This document shows positions 5,533-14,200 of a stretch of DNA of 18,773 nt, piece by piece. Each line of letters starts with the position of its first letter. Position 1 is the stretch's first letter. The position numbers and the translations under genes are program-made. The notes beneath the pieces are model-generated. The model did not search any database, had not been told where the DNA came from, and saw only the letters and a list, made by a program, of their open reading frames with translations. The stretch comes from Candidatus Altarchaeales archaeon (GTDB lineage: Archaea > Altiarchaeota > Altiarchaeia > IMC4 > SCGC-AAA252-I15): contig WJJK01000152.1 of NCBI GenBank assembly GCA_014729705.1, positions 1-18,773 of the forward strand, given 5' to 3'.

Positions 5533-7239
5533 ATGAGGATAGCTGTTTTAGACAAGAAAAGATGCAAGCCCGCCGACTGCAACTACCTTTGCATCCGCTT
5601 CTGCCCTATAAACAAGACTGGGGGGGAGGCGATAGTCAAAGACGAGGAAGATGAGAAACCGGTTATAAGCGAGTCCCTTTGCACCGGCTGCGGGATATGC
5701 GTCAAGAAATGCCCCTACGACGCAATCAAGATAATCAACCTGCCCCAGGAAGTCGGCGACCCCGTCCACCAATACGGGCTTAACGGTTTTAGGTTATATA
5801 ACCTCCCGCTGCCCAGAGCAGGCGTAGTCGGCTTGGTGGGTGCAAACGGGGTGGGTAAGACCACGGCCCTTAAAATCCTTTTAGGCGAGGTGAAACCTAA
5901 CCTTGGGGGGGAAGCTGGATGGGAGGACATAATCGAGCGGTTCAGAGGCCATGAATTAATGGAGTACTTGGCTCAGGTTCGCGACAAAAAAATCCGGGCA
6001 GTCTATAAACCCCAGTATGTGGAATCCATACCCCGATACGTTTCAGGCACAGTCTCTGAGGTATTGTCTAAAACAGATGAGAGGGGGGCTTTGAATGATT
6101 TGACGAATGCCTTGGACATTGGAAACATCCTTGAACGCGACGTATCGGTTTTAAGCGGCGGCGAGCTTCAGCGGGTGGCGATATGCGCGTGTCTTCTTCG
6201 AGACGCAGACGTCTACTTGCTGGATGAGCCTTCAAGCTACCTGGATGTGAGGGAGAGACTTAATGTTGCTAAAACCCTAAGGTCGATGGGGGATAAACGC
6301 ATTCTGGTCGTGGAACACGATTTGGTTGTGCTCGACTACCTATCCGACTACGTCCATGTATTCTTCGGCAAACAAACCGCCTATGGAATAGTATCAAACA
6401 TACTAGGCGTGCGCCAGGGCGTAAACGAATACCTGGGGGGGTTTCTGAGGTCTGAGAACATGCGCTTCAGAGACGAAATCCGCTTTGACGTGAAACCCCC
6501 TAAAGACGCATCCGAATCCAAGACCGCCCTAAGGTATCCTGACTTGTCCGTTGACTTAGGGGGATTCAATCTCTCAATAAAAGAAGGCTCAATAAAGGAG
6601 TCTGAGGTGTTGGGTGTTTTAGGCCCCAACGCCACAGGCAAAACATCCTTCGTTAAGGTTTTGGCGGGTGTGCAAGAAGCCGACAAAAAAATCGACCTAA
6701 ACTTGGAGGTATCCTATAAACCCCAATACATCAAACCCCGGCAGGAACCGGTTGCCTCATTACACATAGCAGGGGAATTCCTAAAACAATTCGACTTAAC
6801 CCCCTTGCTTGATAAACCCCAAAACCAGTTGAGCGGCGGCGAGCTTCAGAGGGTGGCGATAGCCGACTGCCTAACCCAAAGCGCAGACCTATACATGCTG
6901 GATGAGCCCTCCGCCTATCTGGATGTGGAGCAGAGACTAGCTCTTGCCAAATACCTAAAAAAATATGCATACGACAACAAAAAAAGCGTGTTGGTGGTGG
7001 ACCACGACATCCTATTAGTCGACTACCTCTCAGACCGACTCATGATCTTCTCCGGGGAAGCCGGAATGGAAGGTGTCGGCAACCCTCCAACAGACCTAGT
7101 ATCCGGTATGAACTTCTTCCTAAAACAAATGCAGGTCACATTCCGCCGCGACCCCGACACAGGAAGACCCCGCGCCAACAAATCTGATAGCGTCAAAGAC
7201 CGGCAACAAAAACAACAAAACAAATACTACTACCAATAA
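5533..7239 (+). CDS. ABCE1/Rli1 ribosome recycling ATPase
   Basis: This essential twin-ATPase splits terminated ribosomes into subunits with aRF1 or Pelota. The N-terminal domain has two [4Fe-4S] cluster motifs: Cys11, 16, 20, 24 and Cys50, 53, 56, 60, the full set of eight. The first ATPase has Walker A GANGVGKTT (103-111), LSGGELQR (207-214), a LLDEPSSYLD Walker B region and VVEHD. The second has GPNATGKT (364-371), LSGGELQR (433-440), MLDEPSAYLD and VVDHD. At 568 residues it is slightly short of the usual 590 or so. The last 20 residues are Gln/Lys/Tyr-rich and unlike the usual end. It may be cotranscribed with the preceding dehydrogenase. Confidence 0.97.
   Translation: MRIAVLDKKRCKPADCNYLCIRFCPINKTGGEAIVKDEEDEKPVISESLCTGCGICVKKCPYDAIKIINLPQEVGDPVHQYGLNGFRLYNLPLPRAGVVGLVGANGVGKTTALKILLGEVKPNLGGEAGWEDIIERFRGHELMEYLAQVRDKKIRAVYKPQYVESIPRYVSGTVSEVLSKTDERGALNDLTNALDIGNILERDVSVLSGGELQRVAICACLLRDADVYLLDEPSSYLDVRERLNVAKTLRSMGDKRILVVEHDLVVLDYLSDYVHVFFGKQTAYGIVSNILGVRQGVNEYLGGFLRSENMRFRDEIRFDVKPPKDASESKTALRYPDLSVDLGGFNLSIKEGSIKESEVLGVLGPNATGKTSFVKVLAGVQEADKKIDLNLEVSYKPQYIKPRQEPVASLHIAGEFLKQFDLTPLLDKPQNQLSGGELQRVAIADCLTQSADLYMLDEPSAYLDVEQRLALAKYLKKYAYDNKKSVLVVDHDILLVDYLSDRLMIFSGEAGMEGVGNPPTDLVSGMNFFLKQMQVTFRRDPDTGRPRANKSDSVKDRQQKQQNKYYYQ
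6154..6183 (+). repeat. Signature-motif DNA repeated within the ABCE1 gene (copy 1)
   Basis: These 30 bases encode SGGELQRVAI of the first ATPase domain and match 6832-6861 of the second domain at 29 of 30 positions. The two domains share the protein motif, but near-identity at silent positions exceeds what protein conservation requires. Recent gene conversion between the halves, or strong codon preference, could explain it. Confidence 0.6.
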
Positions 7240-7279
7240 AAAACATAGGTTTAGAGAAGAAAGGATTACAGTATTATTG

Positions 7280-7498
7280 ATGGACAGATCCAAGGTTATT
7301 CTAAGGCCTGATGAGGAATATGGGTTTAGCGTTTTAGTACCGGATTTACTTGGTTGTCTCACCCAAGGAAAAACCCCGTAAGAAGCCCTAGAGAATGCGC
7401 ATGAAGCCATCTAGTGCTATTTAGATGGACTTAAACACGACGGCATTGATTCTGCGACAATACCTAGAGCACGGATAACCTCTGTTTCCCTGGGATGA
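7280..7498 (+). pseudogene. hicB: Decayed HicB-type antitoxin gene
   Basis: Reading on from the ATG at 7280 gives a recognisable HicB N-domain: VILRPDEEYGFSVLVPDLLG, then CLTQGKTP, a stop, EALENAHEAI, a stop, and CYLDGLKHDGID. Intact HicB proteins have a Glu at both stop sites (TLEEALENAREAIELYLE-like), so GAA became TAA (7379-7381) and GAG became TAG (7412-7414). The frame then stays open to TGA at 7496-7498, where ATGA starts the hicA remnant. HicB would neutralise HicA and repress the operon. With two stops it cannot give a full product. It lies on the plus strand after ABCE1. Confidence 0.85.
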
Positions 7499-7716
7499 AG
7501 CTTCCGATAGTATCTGGCAAAAATAATTAAACTTCTGGTTAAACCTCTTGGCTTATAATACTATGCCCAGGCAGTCATATAAATCTTAGAAAGCAAGAAG
7601 ATTCCTACAATCCTGTGGTAGTGCCTCTACACAAAGAAATCAACAAGGATACTCTAGGCAACATACTAAGACAAGCGAACCTAAGCTTTGAAGGATTCAT
7701 AAAAAAGATTAGGTGA
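7495..7716 (+). pseudogene. hicA: Decayed HicA-type mRNA interferase toxin gene
   Basis: HicA toxins are small double-stranded-RNA-binding-fold ribonucleases that cleave mRNA and need one His. The frame starts MKLPIVSGKN, as expected, then meets stops at codons 12 and 16. In the next frame the family's helix appears as IIKLLVKPLGL, then a stop and YYAQ. The first frame resumes with GSHINLRKQEDS, carrying the expected catalytic His. It continues NPVVVPLHKEINKDTL and GNILRQANLSFEGFIKKI to TGA at 7714. So the gene has compensating frameshifts plus at least one nonsense change. The 4-nt overlap with hicB is the usual arrangement. It cannot make an active toxin. Confidence 0.85.
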
Positions 7717-7805
7717 TTAAACTGTTAGACAATATTTTTGGTTTTAGTGATACTAGGAAAAAAAGAAAGCCAATACCCAAAATCATTAACTCAGAGTTTT
7801 TCTAA
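7713..7805 (+). pseudogene. Short 30-codon frame after hicA, possible gene remnant
   Basis: A GTG overlapping the hicA stop (GTGA) opens 30 codons ending TAA at 7803. The peptide includes DNIFGFSDTRKKRKPIPK. The basic RKKRKPIPK piece faintly recalls the lead-in of HNH endonucleases, but no catalytic motif follows, so this is only a suggestion. It may be a third decayed gene of the same island or chance coding. The following 7806-7900 is AT-rich and I see nothing else in it on the plus strand. Confidence 0.25.
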
Positions 7806-7838
7806 ATATTTGTATAATTAATAGTATGGAAGAGTATG

Positions 7839-7857
7839 AAAAAAGAAGAAATAAAAA
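7839..7857 (-). terminator. Oligo-T terminator candidate for aspS
   Basis: On the minus strand, 43-62 bases after the aspS stop, a T5 and a T6 run lie close together in pyrimidine-rich sequence. T-rich tracts are enough to end transcription in archaea. No other signal separates aspS from the decayed toxin-antitoxin region. Confidence 0.35.
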
Positions 7858-7900
7858 GAATCCATTCTTATTGTAACCTGAATTGTTTTTAATCCTTAAT

Positions 7901-9199
7901 TTACGGTGTTATTCTGTGTCGGTCTCGGGGCCATAGCACGCATTCTCGTATGTTGGGTTGCCTGCATATGGCTTGGGTTATTCTTTCTGCTCCAATGCTC
8001 CATCCGCCGTGGGGCGGCATCCCGTATCTGAAGGCTTTCAGGTAGAATTCGAATGCTTCGGGGTCCAGGCCTCTTTTTTCCAGGGCGGTTACCAGCAGGT
8101 CGTGTTGGTGTATACGTTGGGCTCCGCTTGACAGTTCTATTCCCATGAAATTCAAGTCGAAGGCTCGGCATACTTCAGGGCGGTCCTCCTTTGGCATGCT
8201 GTAGAAGGCGCGTATGTCGGTTGGCCACTCCTTCACGAAATACGGTTGCCTGAAGTGGTTGTGCAACGCCTTCTCGATTTCCGGGTTTAAGTCCTCCCCC
8301 CAATCAAGGGAGAGGTTCATTGAAGGCAGTAACTCGATTATCTCATCGTAGGTTACTCTCTTAAACGGCAGCTTCGGCACTTCTAATTCGACGTCAAGGA
8401 GTTTAAGCTGTTTTTCGCATTTCTCATCCAGTGTTCTGAGTATGTGGTGCATTACCCCCTCAAGCTCGCATATCACGCCCTCTTCATCGTCTATGAAGGC
8501 TTTCTCGACGTCCATCTGAAATATTTCGTTTAGGTGGCGGGGCGTGTTGTGGGGTTCAGCTCGGAAAACCGGCTGCATAATGAAAACCCGATCCAATCCC
8601 GTGCTCATCATCATCTGTTTATATAGTTGCGGGCTTTGAGCTAGAAACGCCTCCCGCTCGAAATAGGTTATCGGAAACAGGTTCGTCCCCCCCTCCGATG
8701 CTGCTGCGATGATTGTGGGGGGGTTGATTTCAATGAAGTTGTTTTCAAGGAAATAATCTCTGAAGGCTTTTTGGATTTCCGCCCTAACCTTAAACACAGC
8801 CATCACCTTAGGCTTGCGCACATCCATGAACCTGTTTTCAAGGCGTGTGTCAAGCTCGGCATCCACCTTCCCGGTTACGTCAAGGGGGAGAGGGCTCTTA
8901 GCGGAGACCACCACCCTAAGTTCTTTGGGTATTAATTCCACGCCGCCCGGAGCCTTGGGGTTGGCTGTCACCCGACCCTCAACCTGGATTACTGATTCCT
9001 TGGGAAGCGATGACACTGTTTCAAGGATCTCTTTCGGGGAGCTGCCATCCTTCACCGTAACCTGTATGAATCCCCCCCGGTCCCTGAGCACGATGAACTT
9101 CAGTTTACCCAAATCCCTTATTTCGTGAACCCAGCCGGCAAGCCTTATTTCTTCCCCCGCATCTTTTTCTGCGACCTCGTTTGAATACCTGTCTCTCAT
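7901..9199 (-). CDS. aspS: Aspartyl-tRNA synthetase, probably non-discriminating
   Basis: Class IIb synthetase of archaeal type, 432 residues. An N-terminal OB-fold anticodon-binding domain (about 1-100) includes AGWVHEIRDLGKLKF. The catalytic domain has motif 2 VFRAEPHNTPRHLNE and motif 3 GGWSIGAERI, and the usual RDRHRITP C-terminus. Residues His25 and Pro84 occupy the places of Trp26 and Lys85 in the Thermococcus kodakarensis enzyme. Trp/Lys marks enzymes specific for tRNA-Asp; His/Pro marks non-discriminating ones that also charge tRNA-Asn with Asp. I therefore infer an Asp/Asn-tRNA synthetase working with a GatCAB amidotransferase, not seen here. It is last in the rpl21e-to-aspS gene run. 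Confidence 0.95.
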   Translation of the reverse strand: MRDRYSNEVAEKDAGEEIRLAGWVHEIRDLGKLKFIVLRDRGGFIQVTVKDGSSPKEILETVSSLPKESVIQVEGRVTANPKAPGGVELIPKELRVVVSAKSPLPLDVTGKVDAELDTRLENRFMDVRKPKVMAVFKVRAEIQKAFRDYFLENNFIEINPPTIIAAASEGGTNLFPITYFEREAFLAQSPQLYKQMMMSTGLDRVFIMQPVFRAEPHNTPRHLNEIFQMDVEKAFIDDEEGVICELEGVMHHILRTLDEKCEKQLKLLDVELEVPKLPFKRVTYDEIIELLPSMNLSLDWGEDLNPEIEKALHNHFRQPYFVKEWPTDIRAFYSMPKEDRPEVCRAFDLNFMGIELSSGAQRIHQHDLLVTALEKRGLDPEAFEFYLKAFRYGMPPHGGWSIGAERITQAICRQPNIRECVLWPRDRHRITP

Positions 9200-9224
9200 A
9201 AAAAATACCCTTTCATAAATTGTT

Positions 9225-9710
9225 TTACTTAGATAAAATTACTTGGGTTTTTTTGCCAGTCAAAACGTATAACACCCCGGCTAAATCCTTAAATGAAACC
9301 CTCGATTTTTTGTCTTCGGCTTCTTTGACTGTTATCTTAAGGGATTCCCCGTCTTTTGTGTGCACATCACTCACCGACACCACTTGGGCGGGGGCCACCA
9401 GATCCCTTGCAAGCTGCACCGGATCCTCCTCCCCCACGACTTTCACGTCTTTACCCAAAGCTTGCCGTAGTTTCTCTAGGTTAACCCCTTTCGCGCCGAT
9501 TATCTCCCCCACCTGGTTTTTGGGTGCGAAAACGTACACGAAATTCACTGAGTCAAGTGCGTGGTGGAAGGATGCGTTGATGTCGAATTCATGGAAGAGC
9601 CTCGACAACTCAATGTCTGCTTGAGTCAGGTTACCTGACTCGTATTTACTTTGGCAGGCTGGGCAAAGCAATACGCGGCTTGAACAGAAACCGCAAAGAG
9701 GATTATCCAT
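9225..9710 (-). CDS. Zinc-ribbon and KH-domain RNA-binding protein, NusA-like
   Basis: Predicted nucleic-acid-binding protein of 161 residues. The N-terminus has a four-cysteine zinc ribbon, Cys6-x2-Cys9 and Cys16-x2-Cys19. A KH domain follows, with the GxxG loop in EIIGAKGVNLEKLRQALG (about 89-106) and then VKVVGE. A basic C-terminal region has VLTGKKTQVILSK. Archaeal NusA-like proteins have this KH form, but the zinc ribbon sets off a separate archaeal subfamily often annotated only as a KH protein. Its role in transcription or RNA handling is inference. It lies 25 nt before aspS and 24 nt after albA. Confidence 0.8.
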   Translation of the reverse strand: MDNPLCGFCSSRVLLCPACQSKYESGNLTQADIELSRLFHEFDINASFHHALDSVNFVYVFAPKNQVGEIIGAKGVNLEKLRQALGKDVKVVGEEDPVQLARDLVAPAQVVSVSDVHTKDGESLKITVKEAEDKKSRVSFKDLAGVLYVLTGKKTQVILSK

Positions 9711-9734
9711 ATAAAAAAAATAATAAGTCTGAGG

Positions 9735-10007
9735 CTATTTGGTTAAGGTTATCTCTATAGCCGACACCTTAACCGGACCCTCATCCCCCTGAATCTCTTC
9801 AGTGGAAATCTGTATATCCTTGATTTTAGATTGCTCCTCAAAGCGTTGCCTCACTATCTCCGCGCAATCCACGGCACGGCTTATTGACCTGCCGCGGGCC
9901 TTAATCACTACGTCGCTTGCCCCGTTTTTAAATTGCGTGACAACCGCTAGGACATAACTCATCACGCCTTTCTTACCTATAAAAACTATGTTGTCGTCTT
10001 TCTCCAT
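9735..10007 (-). CDS. albA: Alba DNA/RNA-binding chromatin protein
   Basis: Small dimeric nucleic-acid-binding protein that coats archaeal DNA and also binds RNA. The 90-residue product matches Alba throughout: NIVFIGKKGVMSYVLAVVTQ at the N-terminus with the adjacent lysines that contact DNA, then VVIKARGRSISRAVDCAEIV, RQRF and a C-terminal strand. The usual GKKPVM is GKKGVM here, a small change in the DNA-binding loop. It lies 10 nt after the DUF655 gene, so both are probably in one transcript. Confidence 0.95.
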   Translation of the reverse strand: MEKDDNIVFIGKKGVMSYVLAVVTQFKNGASDVVIKARGRSISRAVDCAEIVRQRFEEQSKIKDIQISTEEIQGDEGPVKVSAIEITLTK

Positions 10008-10017
10008 TTTTACGGAT

Positions 10018-10584
10018 TCACCTTCTTCTGTCTTTTTTGTCTAACATGGGGGTGAACAAAAGATATTTGCTCTCCCCTTTCATCTCCTCAAGGATCTTGT
10101 CAGACACCGCCTTAACAGGGTCTATGCCCCTCACCCGCTGCCTCATATCCTGGAAGCTTTCGAATTTCTCTATCTCCCGCTCCTCAAGGATTTCCTCCCG
10201 GGATTTCTTCCCGATCTTAGGCAGGGTCTCCAGTTTATGCTGTCGGGTGCTGATTATGCCCGCAGTATTATAGAATTCAAGGAACCGTTGTTCATGGTCT
10301 TCAACCGCCGTACGCAGGACGTAGGGCAACTCTGATTTCGCAGTAGGCGTGAGCCATTCATACTTTATCCTGCGGTCTATGTGGTCTATGTGTTCGCGGG
10401 TGTCCTCCCCTATATAGATTTTATCCCCGTTCTCCAAGGCCATGCCCTCCCTGGGTGTGACCTCAAGCAAGGTGAAAAAATTTTCTCCAACAACCTGCGC
10501 CACAGGCTTCCTCTTGTGCGGCGGAACCTCTTGTTTGCCTTTCGGCAGATAATCTAGGACATACGCCCACTCGTCTTTTTTCAT
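10018..10584 (-). CDS. DUF655 family protein
   Basis: The 188-residue product matches the archaeal DUF655 family: start WAYVLDYLPKGKQEVPPHKR, then an OB-like strand region with VVGENFFTLLEVTPREG and KIYIG, and a helical part. That part has TRQHKLETLPKIGKKSREEI, a helix-hairpin-helix-like nucleic-acid-binding element. The family is usually found after rpl21e and rpoF, as here. RNA binding is a reasonable inference; the precise role is not established. Spacing is 19 nt from rpoF and 10 nt to albA. Confidence 0.88.
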   Translation of the reverse strand: MKKDEWAYVLDYLPKGKQEVPPHKRKPVAQVVGENFFTLLEVTPREGMALENGDKIYIGEDTREHIDHIDRRIKYEWLTPTAKSELPYVLRTAVEDHEQRFLEFYNTAGIISTRQHKLETLPKIGKKSREEILEEREIEKFESFQDMRQRVRGIDPVKAVSDKILEEMKGESKYLLFTPMLDKKDRRR

Positions 10585-10603
10585 TTAATACCCCCTTAAA
10601 CCC

Positions 10604-10948
10604 CTATCTAAATTGATCTACTTGATCGATGACGGTTTTAATCTCCTCTTCCGAGTACTTGAACCTCTCTTTAGCGAATATAGCGCGGACGTCGTCCACG
10701 GATTCAGGCATAAGGTCAATGATTTTCACAGCCCTCTCCTCAGACAAGCCTATCGGCAGATCCAATAGTTTTTTCTGAAGCTTCTCAGCGTCCCCGACAT
10801 TTAGTTTATGGAATCTCTTAGCGTGTTCAAAGGCCTTCCTCTGTTCATAAAGAAGTTCCCCGCCCATCTTCTCATACTCCTTCTCCTTTTTAGTTAAGAC
10901 TTCTGCTACGTGGGCTAGTGTGACTGGTTTCTCGTTTAACTGCTCCAT
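10604..10948 (-). CDS. rpoF: RNA polymerase subunit F (Rpo4)
   Basis: Archaeal Rpb4 homologue forming the stalk of RNA polymerase with RpoE. The 114-residue, mostly helical product has the family's N-terminal VTLAHVAEVL, the middle LLYEQRKAFEHAKRFHKL and the HRDC-like C-terminal half, with AVKIIDLMPESVDDVRAIFA and a final KTVIDQVDQF. Its place directly after rpl21e (9 nt) and before DUF655 is the conserved archaeal arrangement. Confidence 0.94.
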   Translation of the reverse strand: MEQLNEKPVTLAHVAEVLTKKEKEYEKMGGELLYEQRKAFEHAKRFHKLNVGDAEKLQKKLLDLPIGLSEERAVKIIDLMPESVDDVRAIFAKERFKYSEEEIKTVIDQVDQFR

Positions 10949-10957
10949 TTGATTTTT

Positions 10958-11242
10958 TCACCCAGATTTTTTAAGATGCTGTGGGGGTATGACGAGTTTC
11001 TTCTGTTTCCCGCCGTCTTTAACCATCACCAGGTAGGATCTACCCTGCCTTCCCACAACCTTCCCGGTTTTACCCTGGAAACGGGGGTGGGGTATGGATT
11101 GGTATCCGGTGTCTATCGAGATTGAGACGGTTTCGTTTTCGGCGAAATCCTGTAGATACTGCCTGATTTTGATTTTGCCTTTGTCTCGTTTGTTTTTACG
11201 CAGGTTACGCGTCCTCCGTCTGATCCCTTGTGATCCCTTCAT
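10958..11242 (-). CDS. rpl21e: Large ribosomal subunit protein eL21 (L21e)
   Basis: Archaeal/eukaryotic 50S protein of 94 residues. It has the basic N-terminus KGSQGIRRRTRNLRKNKRDKG, then KIRQYLQDF, the SIDTGYQSIPHPRFQGKTGK core and GRSYLVMVKDGGK. Length and motif order are normal. It heads the rpl21e-rpoF-DUF655 cluster and has its own TATA-like sequence overlapping the end of ileS, so it need not depend on ileS transcription. Confidence 0.96.
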   Translation of the reverse strand: MKGSQGIRRRTRNLRKNKRDKGKIKIRQYLQDFAENETVSISIDTGYQSIPHPRFQGKTGKVVGRQGRSYLVMVKDGGKQKKLVIPPQHLKKSG

Positions 11243-11271
11243 TTTCCGGGGTATATAAATGTCTGTTTAGG

Positions 11272-11279
11272 TTTATAAA
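11272..11279 (-). promoter_or_regulatory. TATA box for rpl21e, containing the ileS stop codon
   Basis: TTTATAAA on the minus strand is centred about 33 bases before the rpl21e ATG, giving a predicted leader of a few bases. The TAA of ileS (11273-11275) is part of it. A second TATA-like element, TTTATATA at about 11252-11259, is too close to the ATG unless an internal start is used. Confidence 0.5.
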
Positions 11280-14200
11280 GAGAAATCATAATAAATATGT
11301 TTCCCCTCAAAATCAAGGCAATATTTTGTTTCAAGGTTTTCCTGGGCTTCAACCACCTGCGCCCTAGTCTCCTTCTTGATTAGGTTTTTGTATCCCCCAA
11401 GCATTTCATTGATTTGCGGTGAATCCGAGACCCAAACGCTTATCTGATCCATCTCCTTTAGGTCGCGTTTTTTCCTAAGCTCCTGTATATGGCGTATGAG
11501 GTCTCTTGCAAGCGCTTCAAGTATTAGGTCCCGCCCCCTCTCGGTTTCAATGTATACTATTGCGGTGTCGTCTAACACCGTGAATTCGCATGCCTCGAAT
11601 TTTTCGGGGGCAACCAAGGCCACCTCAGAGACCATCTCATAACCCACCTCAAAACCCCCTAAACTCCCCTTGCCTTTGGTTTGCAGGATCTTTTTGGCTT
11701 CAAGGGGGTTGTTTTTAATGGCTTGGGCTACTTTAGGGGCGTCCCTCCCATATATCGGCCCGATTTCAGAGAAATCAGGGGAAGCCTTGTATGATGCTCC
11801 CTCCAGGGTTTTTGTGTGCTGAATTTTTTTCGCATTCAATTGTTTGAGGATTACGCCTTCAACCCGCGCTATTGATTGCTTTATTTTCTCTCCCCCGCAT
11901 ACATAGATTTTTTGTATGGGGTGTCTGAGTTTAATGCCCGCCTTCTGCCTGAGGTTGGATCCAGCCTCAAAAACCTTTTTAGCCACCTGCATATCTCTTA
12001 GAAGTTGTTCGTCTTTGCGGTTGCCTGAAGGCCAGTCTTCAAGGTGAACGCTCTCCCCGCCGACTAGATTCAAGTAAATCTCCTCTGAGATGAACGGGGC
12101 GTAGGGAGCGGTCAACCTGCAAAGCGAGTTGAATACTTCAATCAATGTTTTGTAGCAGGCGGTCTTTGATTCATTCATCCGGCATTGATCCTCCATCCAA
12201 AGCCTGCCCCTAATTATTTTTATGTACCAGCGGCTGAAGTCCTCTATGACGAACTCGTTTAGGTGGTTTAGTGCGTGGTGGAAGTTCCGTTCATCGATTT
12301 GGTTTGTTAGCTTATCCTGGGTGTCCGCCAGTTTAGAGAGGATCCATTTATCCTCTACTTCAAGCGTTGGATCCGCGTTTTCATAATCCTCTGGTTTGAA
12401 CCCGTCTAACGCCATGTAGCGGGCGGTGAAGCGGTAGCAGTTCCAAAGGGTTCTAAGGGTGGGCACAACCTCTTGATTCAATGTCTGGGTTCCGAAGCGG
12501 ACCGCATTCCAGGGGGCGGTTGAACACATGTGCATCCTCACCGCGTCTGCGCCCACCGAGTCAAACAACTCCCAGGGGTCTATTATGTTTTGGTTGCTTT
12601 TGCTCATCTTCTCCCCGTTTTCATCCAACAGCAATCCACCTACCACGCATGAACGGTAGGCTGGCTCGTCAAAGAGTATTGTGGATAATACGAGCAGGGT
12701 GTAGAACCATCCCCTGGTTTGGTCAGTCGCCTCGGATATGAAGTCGTAGGGGTGGTGTTCACTGAATAGATCCTTGTTTTCGAAGGGGTAGTGGAATTGA
12801 GCGAAGGGGGCGGAGCCTGAATCGTACCAGCAGTCGATTACGTATTCCTCCCGCCGCATATTCCCCCCGCAACCGCATGAGAGTAGTATCTCATCCACGT
12901 AGGGGCGGTGCAGATCCAACTGGCGCGGCATCTTTTCTTTGGCGTGGTTGGAGAGCTCCTGCCTTGAACCTATGACCTTGGTTTCACCGCATTCCATACA
13001 ACGCCATATGGGCAGGGGCGTCCCCCAAAACCTGTTCCGAGACAGGCTCCAGTCGCGCGCACTCTCAAGCCACTTGCCGAAACGCCCCTCCTTTATGTGG
13101 CCTGGGTGCCAGCTTATCTGCTGGTTCTTCATCATTAATCTGTCTGCCACCTCTGTGACCTTGATGAACCACGACTTCATAGCGTAGTAGAGCAACGGTT
13201 TCTTGCACCTCCAGCAGAAGGGGTAATCGTGTTCATAGGGGTATTGGGTGATTAGCCTCTGCATTTCCCCTAGAAACCCGATTATTTTCTCGTCCGCGTC
13301 TTTGGCGAAGACGCCTTGGAGCTCGGGGATTTCTTCCGTGAAGTTCCCTTCCTCGTCTATGGGGTTTACGAAGGCGAGGTCGTGTTCGGCTGCCACGTTA
13401 TAGTCGTCCTCCCCGAAGGCTGGGGCGATGTGAACGATCCCCGTTCCCTCCTCTGTTGTGACAAAGGGGGCTGAGACCACACGCCATGCGGGTTTATCGA
13501 GTTTGCCGATGAAGTGGTTGAATAGGGGGTGATATTCAAGCCCCTTAAGCTCCTGTCCCCTGAATCTCTCAAGGATTTCCGCGTCCGGAAACCTATTCTC
13601 AGCCAAGTTGGAGGCTAAAACGTATTTCTCGCCCCTAAAAAGTATTTTTGCGTACTCGATTTCAGGGTTCACTGCGAGGGCTACGTTTGATAGGAGCGTC
13701 CAGGGGGTGGTAGTCCAGGCAAGAAGGCTGAAGTCCTCCTCCTTCACCGGGAAGGAGACGATCACAGTCTGTTCTTTGACGCTTTGATATCCAAGCGCCA
13801 CTTCATGGCTTGAAAGCGGCGTCCCACAGCGGGTGCAGTAGGGCACAACCCGGTGGCCCTCATATAGTAATCCCTTCTCATGTATCTGCTTAAGACTCCA
13901 CCACACACTCTCTATGTAGTCGTTGTCCATTGTCACGTAGGGTTGTTGAAGGTCGATCCAGTAGGCCATGCGGTCTGTGAGTTCATCCCACTTTTTTATG
14001 TGGCTGAAAACGCTTTCCCGGCATTGCTCAACAAACCTGTCGACGCCGTAATCTATGATCTGTTTCTTGGACTTCAAACCAAGCTTCTTCTCAACCTGCA
14101 CCTCAACGGGGAGTCCATGGCAATCCCACCCCGCCTTCCGGGGAACCCTGAAACCCCTCATGTTTTGGAAGCGGTTCACCAGATCCTTGAAAACCCTAAC

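Noticed and set aside
7280..7716. Recoding of the stops in hicB and hicA, for example a reassigned stop codon
   Set aside because: Both TAA and TAG occur, hicA also needs frameshifts, and intact genes all around use TAA, TAG and TGA as normal ends.
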